Source of the DNA: Lachnoanaerobaculum sp. OBRC5-5
GTDB lineage: Bacteria > Bacillota > Clostridia > Lachnospirales > Lachnospiraceae
Assembly (NCBI RefSeq): GCF_000296385.1
Contig: NZ_JH815185.1
Coordinates: 2,221,281-2,285,280 of the forward strand
DNA: 64,000 nt
Direction of reading: 5' to 3'
Shown here: piece by piece, positions 38,641-48,900 of the stretch
How the letters are laid out: each line of letters starts with the position of its first letter
How positions within the stretch are numbered: the first letter of the stretch is position 1
The notes under the pieces: generated by a model
Seen by the model: only the letters and a program-made list of their open reading frames with translations
The model's database searches: none
Told to the model about the DNA's origin: nothing
Made by a program: the position numbers and the translations under genes

Positions 38641-39369
38641 ATGAAGAAAAATATTTTTATACCTATATTGTTTTTATCGGTTGTGATGACTGCATGTAGC
38701 GGCAAAACTAATGCCGAGACAACTGCCTCTCAGGCGGAAACAACTGTAGCCAATACTACTACCGAAGTACCTACTACAGAGGAAACCACAACACAGGCCG
38801 AAGTTATACAGGAAGAGACACATGCCGAAGATGATATACAATATTACAGAGGCAGAAAAGAAGATTCAGTATATACAAATGAAGTTTTTAATATCAGGTT
38901 TGATGCGCCTGCAAATAATTACAAGATGGAAAGCAGAGATAATATCGCTCAGATGAGAGATATTTTTATAAAGCAAGCCGGTATGACACAGGAAGAAGCG
39001 GATGAAAGTATATATATGGATTTATACGCTACCAGTGAGAACGGTACAGGGGTCAGCAATGTAAATGTTGTCATAGAAAAGATGGGTACACCTTTTGAGA
39101 CTGAAACCGAATTGGAAAATGTTGTAGCCAAACTCCAGGAGCAGTACAAAGCTTCAGGTATGGTAAATGTCAGTGTGGAGAGTGCCAAGGCAATGTTTAA
39201 CGGTAGAGAAACCATAGCAATGAGTGCTACGGATACAAGCGGTGATTATACCGTGTACAGAAAGCAGATCTATATAAAGTCCGGAAACTTCATGGCAATT
39301 ATTACAGCGAGCAGTACTTCTGAAGAAAAAGCACAAAAGGCTTTGGATGCATTTACATCATTGAAGTAA
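38641..39369 (+). CDS. Lipoprotein of the array family with Thr/Glu-rich stalk
   Basis: A 242-residue predicted lipoprotein (MKKNIFIPILFLSVVMTAC, Cys about residue 19) with a Thr/Glu/Ala-rich stalk (about 22-65), followed by the array domain (about 72-242) starting DSVYTNEVFNIRFDAPANNY and ending FMAIITASSTSEEKAQKALDAF. The DLYATSE segment matches VDMYATT of the two-domain member. The ATG at 38641 with GGAG upstream is preferred to the in-frame ATG at 38593. Confidence 0.78.
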   Translation: MKKNIFIPILFLSVVMTACSGKTNAETTASQAETTVANTTTEVPTTEETTTQAEVIQEETHAEDDIQYYRGRKEDSVYTNEVFNIRFDAPANNYKMESRDNIAQMRDIFIKQAGMTQEEADESIYMDLYATSENGTGVSNVNVVIEKMGTPFETETELENVVAKLQEQYKASGMVNVSVESAKAMFNGRETIAMSATDTSGDYTVYRKQIYIKSGNFMAIITASSTSEEKAQKALDAFTSLK

Positions 39370-39376
39370 ATTTTAA

Positions 39377-39415
39377 GAGTATAGTTTATATAAAAATATA
39401 GGCTATACTTTTTTT
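39377..39415 (+). terminator. Terminator at the end of the lipoprotein array
   Basis: Stem AGTATAG with CTATACT around an AT-rich loop, then a run of T. Confidence 0.65.
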
Positions 39416-39482
39416 ATTGCTTTAATTTATCGATGTAATGGTTTAAAATAAAAAGGTATTCTTTTAGATTAAGAGGGATAAA

Positions 39483-40142
39483 ATGAAAAGATGGCAGACT
39501 TCAGAGTCCATAACGGTCGGGTTGTTCTTGGCACTTTCCGGAGGATTTATGGATGCTTATTCATATATAAACCGTGGAAAGGTTTTTGCCAATGCCGAGA
39601 CAGGTAATATTATACTGATGACATTAAAGATATGTGAAGGAAAGTTTTTAGAATCGGTAAATTATATTATACCTATAACATCCTTTGCCATAGGAGTGGC
39701 TATATCTGAAATAATAAAGCGTAGAAAAGAAAAAATTGATATGATACATTGGAGGCAGATTCCTTTACTGCTTGAAATAGCAGCATTTATAGTTGTGGCA
39801 TTTTTGCCGCAGGATATGAACCAAATTGCCAATTCCATAATATCTTTGGTATCGGGAGTGCAGTTTGCCACATTCCCTAAAATAAGAGATGTTGTAATAG
39901 CAACTACAATGTGTACCGGAAATTTAAAGAGCGGAACGCAGAATCTTTATCGTGGAATCAGTACCGGTGACAAATTGTCTTTAGAGAAGGGTTTATATTA
40001 TTATATATGTATATTGATATTTATAGCCGGTACCGCTTTAGGATATTTTGCAGTAGGGCTTTTTAATGAAAAGGCTATTTTGATTGCGGCAGGAATGCTT
40101 ACAATGATTTTTTTAATGATGTTCAAGGAATTTGAAAATTGA
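39483..40142 (+). CDS. DUF1275 (YoaK) family membrane protein
   Basis: A 219-residue membrane protein with six predicted helices. The diagnostic DUF1275 segments are GGFMDAYSYINRGKVFANAETGNI at 21-44, the FATFPKIRDVVIATTMCTGNLKSG stretch near 130, and the second-half GTALGYF. Function is unknown; some relatives respond to oxidative or osmotic stress. It is followed at 18 bases by the aldo-keto reductase and appears co-transcribed with it and the chromate transporter pair. Confidence 0.88.
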   Translation: MKRWQTSESITVGLFLALSGGFMDAYSYINRGKVFANAETGNIILMTLKICEGKFLESVNYIIPITSFAIGVAISEIIKRRKEKIDMIHWRQIPLLLEIAAFIVVAFLPQDMNQIANSIISLVSGVQFATFPKIRDVVIATTMCTGNLKSGTQNLYRGISTGDKLSLEKGLYYYICILIFIAGTALGYFAVGLFNEKAILIAAGMLTMIFLMMFKEFEN

Positions 40143-40160
40143 TATTTGAAAGGGGTTTTT

Positions 40161-41159
40161 ATGTATTTTGCAAAGGAAGACAGATATGAGAAAATGAAAT
40201 ATGCTTATTGTGGGAACAGCGGATTAAAATTGCCGTTGGTATCTCTTGGACTCTGGCATAATTTTGGAGACCATTCCAATCTTGAAAGTATGAAGGATAT
40301 TTTGTTTACAGCTTTTGACAACGGTATCACTCATTTTGATCTTGCAAACAACTATGGTCCGGCACCCGGAAGTGCCGAAAAGAATTTCGGAATTATATTA
40401 AAAGAGGATTTTGGAAAGTACAGAGACGAGATGATAATCAGTACAAAGGCCGGATATACAATGTGGGACGGTCCTTACGGAGATTTCGGCAGCAGAAAGT
40501 ATCTGATAGCAAGTATTGATCAGAGTTTAAAGAGAATGGGACTTGAATATGTGGATATATTCTATCACCACAGAATGGATAAGAATACACCGCTTGAGGA
40601 GACCTGTGGTGCTTTGGCGCAGATAGTAAACAGCGGTAAGGCATTATATGTAGGAATTTCAAACTATGACGGAGAGACTTTGGAGCAGGCTGCAAAGATT
40701 TTGGATGAGCTTAAAGTTCCTTTTATAATAAATCAAAACAGATATTCAATCTTTGACAGAACTGTTGAAAATAACGGTTTAAAGGATATGGCAGGCAAAT
40801 TAAAGAAGGGTATTATATCTTTCAGTCCTTTGGCACAGGGACTTTTGAGTGACAGATATCTTAACGGTATACCAAGTGACAGCAGAGTAGCAAACGACGG
40901 AAGATTTTTAAATGAGAATAATCTTACGGAGAAGAAACTGGAAGCTATAAGAAAATTAAATGATATCGCAAAAGAGAGAAATCAAAGTCTTGCACAGATG
41001 GCACTTTCATGGGTACTTAAGGATGATGTTATGACATCGGTACTTATAGGTGCATCCAAACCTTCACAGGTACTTGATAATATTGCAGCTATAGAAAATA
41101 CTTCATTCAGTGAAGAAGAATTAAAAAAGATTGATGAAATCGTAAAAGCATATGAATAG
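40161..41159 (+). CDS. yghZ: Aldo-keto reductase, YghZ-like
   Basis: A 332-residue AKR of the potassium-channel-beta-like group, closely resembling E. coli YghZ (L-glyceraldehyde-3-phosphate reductase). The opening MKYAYCGNSGLKLPLVSLG and GITHFDLANNYGPAPGSAEKNFG (Asp and Tyr of the tetrad), Lys in ISTKAGYTMWDGPYG and His in IFYHHRMD are seen; the C-terminal NADPH-site SVLIGASKPSQ is intact. In E. coli this enzyme detoxifies methylglyoxal. The ATG at 40161 with AAAGGGG is preferred over an upstream TTG. Confidence 0.88.
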   Translation: MYFAKEDRYEKMKYAYCGNSGLKLPLVSLGLWHNFGDHSNLESMKDILFTAFDNGITHFDLANNYGPAPGSAEKNFGIILKEDFGKYRDEMIISTKAGYTMWDGPYGDFGSRKYLIASIDQSLKRMGLEYVDIFYHHRMDKNTPLEETCGALAQIVNSGKALYVGISNYDGETLEQAAKILDELKVPFIINQNRYSIFDRTVENNGLKDMAGKLKKGIISFSPLAQGLLSDRYLNGIPSDSRVANDGRFLNENNLTEKKLEAIRKLNDIAKERNQSLAQMALSWVLKDDVMTSVLIGASKPSQVLDNIAAIENTSFSEEELKKIDEIVKAYE

Positions 41160-41712
41160 GAAAATTCTTATTAAGCTTTTTATTTCAACGCTTTATTTGA
41201 GTGCATTCACCTTTGGTGGCGGCTATGTCATAGTTACTTTGATGAAGAAAAAGTTTGTGGATGAGTATCATTGGATAGAAAATGATGAGATGCTTGATTT
41301 GGTAGCTATTGCACAGTCGGCACCGGGAGCAATTGCAGTAAACGGAGCCATAGTGGTCGGATATAAGATTGCAGGAATTTTAGGAGTTATTGTGGCAATA
41401 GTCGCCACTGTCATTCCTCCTTTTTTAATAATTTCTATTATATCAATGTTTTATATTTTGTTTAGAGAAAACAGATATATTGCTTTTATGCTTGAAGGTA
41501 TGCAATCGGGAGTGGGTGCGGTAATTGCTTCTGTAAGTTTTCAGATGGGGGTAGGTGTAGTAAAGAAAGGCTTTTTTAATATCCTTATAATGTTGGCTGC
41601 CTTTGTTTTGAATTTTTATTTTAAAGTTAATGTGATATATATTATATTAATTTGCATTTTGGTTGGAATTATAAAGACCTTTATATCAAAAAATGTGGAG
41701 AAAAGTAAATGA
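41152..41712 (+). CDS. Chromate transporter, half-length subunit 1
   Basis: A 186-residue CHR-family protein with five to six predicted helices. It has the half-transporter signature FGGGYVIVTLMKKKFVDEYHW and APGAIAVNGAIVVGYKIAG. Short CHR proteins work as pairs, and the second half is the next gene, overlapping by four bases. It begins inside the last codons of the aldo-keto reductase gene (8-base overlap), so translation is coupled. Whether chromate is the real substrate in an anaerobe is doubtful; sulfate-like oxyanion export is possible. Confidence 0.9.
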   Translation: MNRKILIKLFISTLYLSAFTFGGGYVIVTLMKKKFVDEYHWIENDEMLDLVAIAQSAPGAIAVNGAIVVGYKIAGILGVIVAIVATVIPPFLIISIISMFYILFRENRYIAFMLEGMQSGVGAVIASVSFQMGVGVVKKGFFNILIMLAAFVLNFYFKVNVIYIILICILVGIIKTFISKNVEKSK

Positions 41713-42266
41713 TTTACCTAAAATTGTTTATAAGTTTTTTAAAAATAGGCGCCTTCAGTTTTGGTGGAGGTTATGCGGCAATGCCTATCATTCAAAGTGA
41801 AGTGGTAGATGCATACCATTGGCTTACACCTGAGGAGTTTACAGATCTCATTACCATATCTCAGATGACACCGGGTCCTATTGCAGTGAATTCGGCTACC
41901 TTTGTAGGTATCAGAATAGGCGGTATACCGGGTGCAATAGTTGCCACTTTCGGTTGTATACTTCCGTCAAGCGTACTACTTATTTTTCTTTCATGGATGT
42001 ATATGAAATATAAAAAGCTCACAATACTGCAAACAATACTTTCCGTATTAAGACCGGCTGTGGTAGTTTTGATTGCAATATCGGGAATAAAGATATTACA
42101 GTCAGCATTCGGATTTAACGGATTAAAAATAGATGATATCAGGCTACATATGGTTTTTATATTCGGTATATCTTTAGTACTTTTGGTAAAGTATAATAAG
42201 AATCCTATATCGGTAATGCTTCTCTCGGGAGTATTGAATCTGTTCTACAATATAATATTTCAATAA
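41709..42266 (+). CDS. Chromate transporter, half-length subunit 2
   Basis: A 185-residue partner of the preceding protein: FGGGYAAMPIIQSEVVDAYHWL near the N terminus and TPGPIAVNSATFVGIRIGG at about residues 56-74, then three to four helices. The ATGA overlap couples its translation to the first half. Paired half-size genes are the usual arrangement in Firmicutes, equivalent to one long ChrA with inverted halves. Confidence 0.9.
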   Translation: MIYLKLFISFLKIGAFSFGGGYAAMPIIQSEVVDAYHWLTPEEFTDLITISQMTPGPIAVNSATFVGIRIGGIPGAIVATFGCILPSSVLLIFLSWMYMKYKKLTILQTILSVLRPAVVVLIAISGIKILQSAFGFNGLKIDDIRLHMVFIFGISLVLLVKYNKNPISVMLLSGVLNLFYNIIFQ

Positions 42267-42271
42267 AGATA

Positions 42272-42318
42272 GGGGCTGCTGCAAACATAAATGTTTGTCA
42301 ACAGCTCTTTTATTTTAA
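42272..42318 (+). terminator. Terminator after the chromate transporter genes
   Basis: Long stem GGGGCTGCTG..AAACAT with ATGTTTG..CAACAGCTC, then TTTTATTTT. Confidence 0.75.
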
Positions 42319-42441
42319 AAAGAATAAATTTTCGTTAGTATTGAAATTTTTATCTATTGCAATTGTGGATTTCTTGATTGATAATTAACTTGCAGAGTGT
42401 TATATGTGAAAAAACAAAGAATTGGTTTAGGGAGCAAAAAA

Positions 42442-43929
42442 ATGATTAACAGGCTTATCAATGAACTTATGGCTTACGGTATGCGAGAGTATCTTGTGGA
42501 TGAAGATGACAGAGTATATGTTACAAACCGATTGCTGGATCTTTTCGGTCAGATAGAGTTTGAAGAAGAAGAGGTGACTGAGGAAAGAGCGCTTGTGGAT
42601 ATACTCTCCGATATGTGTAAGTTTGCCTATGAAAAGGGTATTATTGAGGATGATACCGTAACAATGACAGATCTTTTTGATACAAAAATTATGGGACAGC
42701 TTACTCCTATGCCTTCAACCGTAAGAAGAATGTTTAAAGAGATATATCATATAAGCAGTAAACTGGCTACTGATTATTATTATAAATTCAGCAAGAGAAC
42801 GAATTATATACGTACAGACAGAATTGCAAAGGATGAAAAGTGGGTTACCGAAACGGAGTACGGACCTATAGATATTACTATTAATCTTTCAAAGCCTGAA
42901 AAGGATCCGAGAGATATAGCCAAAGCAGGACAGGCAAAGAAATCAGGATATCCAAGCTGTTTGCTTTGTATGGAAAATGAGGGATATGCAGGACATTTCT
43001 CGCATCCGGCAAGACAGAATCTTATATTAATTCCTATCTCTCTTGACGGAGAGGATTATTTTTTACAGTACTCACCATATGTGTATTACAATGAGCATTG
43101 CATAATATTTAATAAACAGCACAAACCTATGAAGATAGATAAGGCGGTATTTAAAAAGCTTTTAGAGTTTGTAAAGCTGTTTCCGCATTATACTGCAGGA
43201 TCAAATGCGGATCTTCCTATAGTGGGAGGCTCTATTTTAAGCCATGATCATTTCCAGGGCGGCGGCTATGTGTTTGCTATGGCAAAGGCGGGGTATGACA
43301 GAAATTTTGTGATTCCCGGATATGAGGATATTAGAGCAGGTATTGTAAAATGGCCTATGTCGGTTATCCGACTTCAAGGTAAGGATATAGACAGGATTGT
43401 GGAGGCTTCCGATCATATTTTATCAAGCTGGAGGGCTTATACCGATAAGGATGCATTTGTATTTGCAGAAACTGACGGAACTCCTCATAATACAATTACA
43501 CCGATTGCAAGAATGAATGGAGATTTGTATGAGATAGATCTTGTACTTAGAAATAATATCACAACTGATGAAAGCCCATGGGGGGTGTATCACCCAAGTG
43601 CGGATCTTCATCATATCAAGAAGGAGAATATAGGTCTTATTGAAGTAATGGGACTTGCGGTACTTCCTGCAAGACTTAAAAAAGAAATGGCACTACTTGA
43701 GGAGTATATTCTTTCAAAAAAGGATTTAAGAAGCAGTGAAGAATTGGAAAAGCATGCGGACTGGGTAGACGGATGGATTGATAAATACAATATCAATTCC
43801 GAAAATATTCACGGTATTGTACAGGATGAAATCAGCAAAGTTTTTGTAAAGGTTTTGGAATGTGCGGGTGTTTATAAGAGAACGAGTGAAGGTCAGGAAG
43901 CATTTGACAGATTTGTAAAAACTTTATAA
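42442..43929 (+). CDS. galT: UDP-glucose-hexose-1-phosphate uridylyltransferase, class II
   Basis: A 495-residue class II GalT of the Leloir pathway, exchanging UMP between UDP-glucose and galactose-1-phosphate. The N-terminal half has PSCLLCMENEGYAGHFSHPARQNL around residue 170, and the active-site histidine lies in SILSHDHFQGGGYVF (His-Asp-His-Phe-Gln) near residue 275. The C-terminal part has the CLASS II tail with HNTITPIARM and DLHHIKKENIGLIEVMG. An ATG with AGGGAGC upstream sets the start; an in-frame start 45 bases earlier lacks a site. No galK or galE is adjacent. Confidence 0.95.
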   Translation: MINRLINELMAYGMREYLVDEDDRVYVTNRLLDLFGQIEFEEEEVTEERALVDILSDMCKFAYEKGIIEDDTVTMTDLFDTKIMGQLTPMPSTVRRMFKEIYHISSKLATDYYYKFSKRTNYIRTDRIAKDEKWVTETEYGPIDITINLSKPEKDPRDIAKAGQAKKSGYPSCLLCMENEGYAGHFSHPARQNLILIPISLDGEDYFLQYSPYVYYNEHCIIFNKQHKPMKIDKAVFKKLLEFVKLFPHYTAGSNADLPIVGGSILSHDHFQGGGYVFAMAKAGYDRNFVIPGYEDIRAGIVKWPMSVIRLQGKDIDRIVEASDHILSSWRAYTDKDAFVFAETDGTPHNTITPIARMNGDLYEIDLVLRNNITTDESPWGVYHPSADLHHIKKENIGLIEVMGLAVLPARLKKEMALLEEYILSKKDLRSSEELEKHADWVDGWIDKYNINSENIHGIVQDEISKVFVKVLECAGVYKRTSEGQEAFDRFVKTL

Positions 43930-43975
43930 TCCGGAATACTTTATAAATCATTAAGTTTGTTGTTATAAACTATAG

Positions 43976-44005
43976 TTGTAAGGCATTGCACTGATAAGAT
44001 ATAAT
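43976..44005 (+). promoter_or_regulatory. Possible promoter of the RyR-TIR operon inside the galT terminator hairpin
   Basis: TTGTAA (43976-43981), 18-base spacer, TATAAT (44000-44005). The -10 box occupies the loop of the hairpin at 43978-44021, and the -35 overlaps its 5' arm. Transcription from here would begin about 45 bases before the gene at 44059. Confidence 0.5.
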
Positions 44006-44027
44006 TAGTGCGATGCCTTACATTTTT
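43978..44027 (+). terminator. galT terminator with long perfect arms
   Basis: Arms GTAAGGCATTGCACT (43978-43992) and AGTGCGATGCCTTAC (44007-44021) pair with one mismatch, followed by ATTTTT. The symmetry could also serve as an operator around the internal promoter. Confidence 0.8.
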
Positions 44028-44058
44028 ATAAGGTTTAACAACTAAAAAAGGTGGTAGT

Positions 44059-45918
44059 ATGAGAGAAAATAAAACCTATTACAAAAAGAAAATATATCTT
44101 GTCATACTTGTTATGACAATTCTTTTCGGATTTCAAGGGATGTATGAATATTACAGTTCAAAGATAGACGATCCTTTCCAACTGATCTCTGCCGTATTAT
44201 ACGGCATTATAAAACTGTTTTTATTTGCACCTCCGATTTCACCAAGTGATAAAACAAATATTTTCTATGAGATTGCAAAATGGACTGCACCGATACTTAC
44301 GTCCACTTTTGTATTTACCAAAATTTCAAATACTCTTTTACATATGAAAAACATAGTTGTAAATAAGATAAGCAGAAATCATATTTTGGTATTTGAGAAC
44401 TCTCTTATGGGTGAAACATTGATAAATAATCTTATAGATGAAAAAAGTTCATATAAGATATCACTTATTTCAAAGAATTTCATAGATGACAATATGAAAA
44501 ACAAGTATGAGAAAAAGGGCATTGCCGTTTATCAGACGGATTTTGAAAACAGTGACAGAAATGAGATAAGAGAGCTATTTGCCGCACTCAATATAAATAA
44601 GGCAAAGTATATGTTTTTTTGTGCCGATGCGGATCTTGAAAATTATGCTCTGTACACAAATGTTATAAAGAGAATAAAACCTCAAAGACATATTACATGC
44701 TATGTAAAATGTGAGTCAAAAACAGTGTCCTCATATATAGAGGATATGATAGCTCAGGAAAGAAAAAAAGAAGAGAGTCTAAAAAATATAGATACAGTAC
44801 ATTTTGATGAGAGAGATCTGACTGTAAGAATGCTTATATCGGATAAATGTGTAAGCAAAAGTATATCAAGTAATGTAGAGGCCCTCTCCGGTATAGGTGA
44901 TGCAGTGACTCCTGAGCTGATTGATGAAAATATCAAAAGGATGCATATTTTAATAATAGGTATAAATGAGCTGACTTCTACATTATTAAAGTTTATTTCA
45001 AACGATATGACCATGTCGTTAAAGGAAAATACAAGGGTAAGCATCATAGACAGGGATGCGGACAGGAAGATGAAAGAGCTCCTGGTGGACAATGAGGGCT
45101 TAAATAATTCTTTGGATATACAGATAATGAGTCTCAGCTCTGAAAGAAATATGATGTATGATTATCTTAAAAGTATAAAAAACGAAACGGATCTGTCTCT
45201 TGTTTTTTTGATGAACGAAGATATCGTTAAGAGTCTTAAAAACTTGAAGCTTTTAAACCGGTATTTTGAAGGTGTTCCGAAGATAATAAGAAATGTATCA
45301 AATATAGATTTAAGTTATGTATTACCTAAAAATAATGATAATATAAAAATTTTCGGAGATGTTTCGCAGATTATGACAGAAGATGTTATGATAAGGGCGG
45401 CACTTGATAAGAGAGCAAAGCAGTTTAATGACAGCTATAACATATCTTCAGCGGCAGCAGGTATGGGAGACGGACAGAAATGGAATGAGCTCTCATATGT
45501 GAAGAAGACATCGTCAAGATTATCTGCCGCACATGACAGGGTAAAGGAAGAGATAGTAAGAAAGATATTTTCGGATAAATCTGAGGATGAGATAAAAGCT
45601 TATCTGAATTTAAAGTTTGAAGAATTCAGTGCACTGCAGGAAATCAGAAAAGTTGATAATGAAGAGTTCAAGAAAAAGTTTTGTGAATATCTAAAAAATG
45701 CTCCCGTACTTGATTTCTTATCAAGACTTGAACATAAGAGATGGTGTAACAGCTATTATGCTATGAACTTTAAGTATGGTGAAAAGAAGGATGAGAACCT
45801 AAAGACACATCCATGTTTGATAGATGATTGGAAAATAATAATAGGTGAAAAGTTTGACACCTGCCATCCGGAATATGATTTATTATCGGTATTTACTTTA
45901 TTTCAGAGAGAGGATTGA
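44059..45918 (+). CDS. Membrane protein with tandem RCK/TrkA-like Rossmann domains and a C-terminal RyR domain
   Basis: A 619-residue protein. The first 95 residues hold two to three membrane helices (about 11-31, 40-58, 70-92) without a recognisable potassium-filter motif. Residues 105-270 and 295-430 each look like a TrkA/RCK Rossmann domain (HILVFENSLMGETLINNL, then HILIIGINELTSTLLKF), but the glycine-rich nucleotide motif is degenerate in both. The C-terminal 70 residues match a ryanodine-receptor (RyR) repeat: LEHKRWCNSYYAMNFKYG, then LKTHPCLIDDW. Prokaryotic RyR domains are thought to sense nucleotide-like ligands in signalling and conflict systems. The gene overlaps the TIR gene, implying a joint system. 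RBS is AAAGGTGG. Confidence 0.78.
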   Translation: MRENKTYYKKKIYLVILVMTILFGFQGMYEYYSSKIDDPFQLISAVLYGIIKLFLFAPPISPSDKTNIFYEIAKWTAPILTSTFVFTKISNTLLHMKNIVVNKISRNHILVFENSLMGETLINNLIDEKSSYKISLISKNFIDDNMKNKYEKKGIAVYQTDFENSDRNEIRELFAALNINKAKYMFFCADADLENYALYTNVIKRIKPQRHITCYVKCESKTVSSYIEDMIAQERKKEESLKNIDTVHFDERDLTVRMLISDKCVSKSISSNVEALSGIGDAVTPELIDENIKRMHILIIGINELTSTLLKFISNDMTMSLKENTRVSIIDRDADRKMKELLVDNEGLNNSLDIQIMSLSSERNMMYDYLKSIKNETDLSLVFLMNEDIVKSLKNLKLLNRYFEGVPKIIRNVSNIDLSYVLPKNNDNIKIFGDVSQIMTEDVMIRAALDKRAKQFNDSYNISSAAAGMGDGQKWNELSYVKKTSSRLSAAHDRVKEEIVRKIFSDKSEDEIKAYLNLKFEEFSALQEIRKVDNEEFKKKFCEYLKNAPVLDFLSRLEHKRWCNSYYAMNFKYGEKKDENLKTHPCLIDDWKIIIGEKFDTCHPEYDLLSVFTLFQRED

Positions 45919-45920
45919 GA

Positions 45921-48900
45921 ATGGAAAAAGAACAAAATCACAGGCAAAATGTAGATGAAATGCAAAAGGCGGCAAATGAATATAAAGAGAAAAGTTATAA
46001 GTATGACGCCTTTATAAGCTATAGACATGTGGAGCCTGATCAAAGTATAGCTAAACAGGTTCACCAATTAATAGAGACATTTAAAGCACCTAAGGAATTT
46101 TATCAAAACGGTAAAAGGCCTACATTCAGAGTGTTTCGTGACAGAGAGGAGCTTGCTGCAAGAGATTTAAGTGCTTCAATAGAAGAAGCGCTTGCAACAA
46201 GCAGATACTTAATTGTTATATGTTCAAAGAGAACGCCGCTTTCAGAGTGGTGTCAAAGAGAGATAGAGATATTTAAGAGTTTGCACGGTGAGGAGAGGAT
46301 AATACCTGTACTTATAGAGGGTGAACCTGATGAAGCATTTCCTTTACCTCTTAAAGAAATGAAAAAAGATGACGGACATGAGATACTGGCTGCAGATATA
46401 AGACCTGATGATATATTTAAAACGGATTTTTCAGGGTATGAAAAACTGCAACAGAGTGATAAGTCAAAGTTAAAAGAGCTTACAAAGAAATCTTTAGACA
46501 TATTAAAAACTGAAAAATACAGGATAATGGCCACTGTTCTTGGCTGCAGCTTCGGGGATTTAAAGCAAAGAGATAAGGAGAGAAAAAACAAGAGAATTTT
46601 GACTGTTTCCACCTTATCGGGAGTGGTATTTTTGATATTCGGTCTGTTTATGGCAAATGCTTATCAAAAGGCGGAACTTGCCAGGCAGGAGGCGGTACAG
46701 TCAAATGCAAGCATACTTATGAAAAGGTCTAAGGACTTTACAAAAGAGGGAGATTTTATCAAGGCTGTTTTAGTGGCAAAGGAAGCCATGAAGTCTATAA
46801 AACCTGATATGAAATATTATGATACTTTGAAGGCTGAAGAGGATACGATATTCAACAGTATGATATATCACAGCGGAGCTTCAACATTGACTTCCATATC
46901 TACTAAAAATATCTTTACATATATGGATGTAAGTAAGGATGAAAAATATGTAGCTTACGGATTTGATAACAATTATACGGCAATTGCAAGTGTAGATAAC
47001 GGAGAAGTATTAAAAATCTTGCCGGGACATACTCAGCAGGTGAAGGTGGTGAGATTTTCTAATGACAATCGATATCTGGCATCATTTTCATTTGATAATA
47101 CATGTATTATATATGATGTTGAAACAGGTGAAGAAAGGGCAAAGATAGAAACCGAGGGTGTACCTATGCTTGTCAGATTTTCAGAAGATGATTCAAAACT
47201 GACACTTATTACATTTAATAATAATACCTCTACCAATTTCTATTTATATGACACCGCTGACTGGAAGCAGACAGGAGGATTTGTAATTGACTCTCTTATA
47301 AAAAATGCCGATATAAAGAGTGATGCAAGTGAGGCAATTATAATTACAAATCCGGACAGTGACGATCAGATAACAAGAAGAAGTCTCACAGACGGAAGTA
47401 TAATAGAAGTTATTCCAAGTCTTACAGTTAATACGGTGGAACCCGGAGTAATAAAAAATAAACAGTACAAAACGGCAGCCTATTCAGCTGACGGAGAAAG
47501 TATTTTATTAAATACACAGAATGATTTAATAAAAGTCAAATATGATAACAGGGAATTATTTCATCAGGAGATATCTATTAACTTTAATGATCCCAAGGTA
47601 ATATATGAAAGTGAGAATGGCGATAAAATAGCGATAAAATCAAATAATACTGTATATATTCTGGATGGAAAAACCGGAGAGACAATTAATAAAATATATA
47701 TTCAGGACTTAAAGTATTATACTTACAACAGCAATACAAATACTGTAGTCGGATTTTCGGAAAACGGAAATTATTCTGTATGGAAGGATGGAGCTATAAC
47801 TGACAGTAATTTAAATTATGGCGGAATATTGCCGATAGAATATATATTTTTAAAAGACGGAAGCAAAGTATTGGCAAGTTCTCATGACAGTCAGACAATA
47901 AAGATAATAGATTTAAAGTCAAGAATATCTTCGGATTCCATATATGCAAGAATAGTGTCAAATTCAAATGATTCTTCAAAAATGCTTTTGTTTGACGGGA
48001 ATGATGTATTTATATCGGAAGATGACGGTAAAACGAGCAAGAAAATACCTTTTAACAATAATATTACATATGGAATAGCAGCAACTTTCAAAGATCAAAA
48101 GATATCAAATGACGGAAGATATTACACTGTTTTGGGAATAGATAAGGATACGCCGGATAAAAAGCCTACATTAAGTATTTATGATATTGAAAATGATACA
48201 ATCAACAATATATATATAAATGCAATGGATTCAATACTGTCATTTAGCAATGATTCAAAGCAGATATTTGTACTTGACGCTGTAGAAGGTCTGAATGTAT
48301 ATAGTACAGACTCTTTTGAGAAAGTAAAAAATTACAACGATATAAAGGAAAGCTCAGGAAATATAAAATTGTCGGAGGATTCAAAGATATTTGTTATAAA
48401 TAAATATTCGGGAATTTCTTCGATATATAATCTTGAGACCGGTGAACATATAGAAGATATACCGGGAGAAGTATTATACGTAGAAAACGGTGCAGGTGAA
48501 ATAAGAGCAAAGGGAATACAAAATAATACGGCATTTACCTGGAGCAGTAAAACAGGACTGAAATCATGGGAAATGGATGAGGCCTGCAGTCAAACACCTC
48601 TGAGTCTTAAAGATGTCAATCTGTATAATGCAAATGCCGATATATTGCTTATGATCAGAAATAATGATACTGAAAGAAAATGCTATGTAGTGGATTTTTC
48701 AACAGGAAGACTCAAGATGGCTCTTAACTCCACATTGAAAGAATATGCTGTAAACGGACATATTTCTTCTGACGGTAAGATGATAGCTGTAGATCAAAAT
48801 TATTATGCTGATTATGATTTCAATGCCGGAAAAAACAATCAATATATCGAGTCAACAGTGTACAAGATACTTAATGAAGAAGAGGTAGCTAATGAGATAG

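Noticed and set aside
44059-45918. Annotation as a potassium channel or Trk uptake regulator.
   Set aside because: No selectivity-filter motif (TVGYG-like) is found between the helices, and the glycine-rich nucleotide motifs of TrkA are degenerate.
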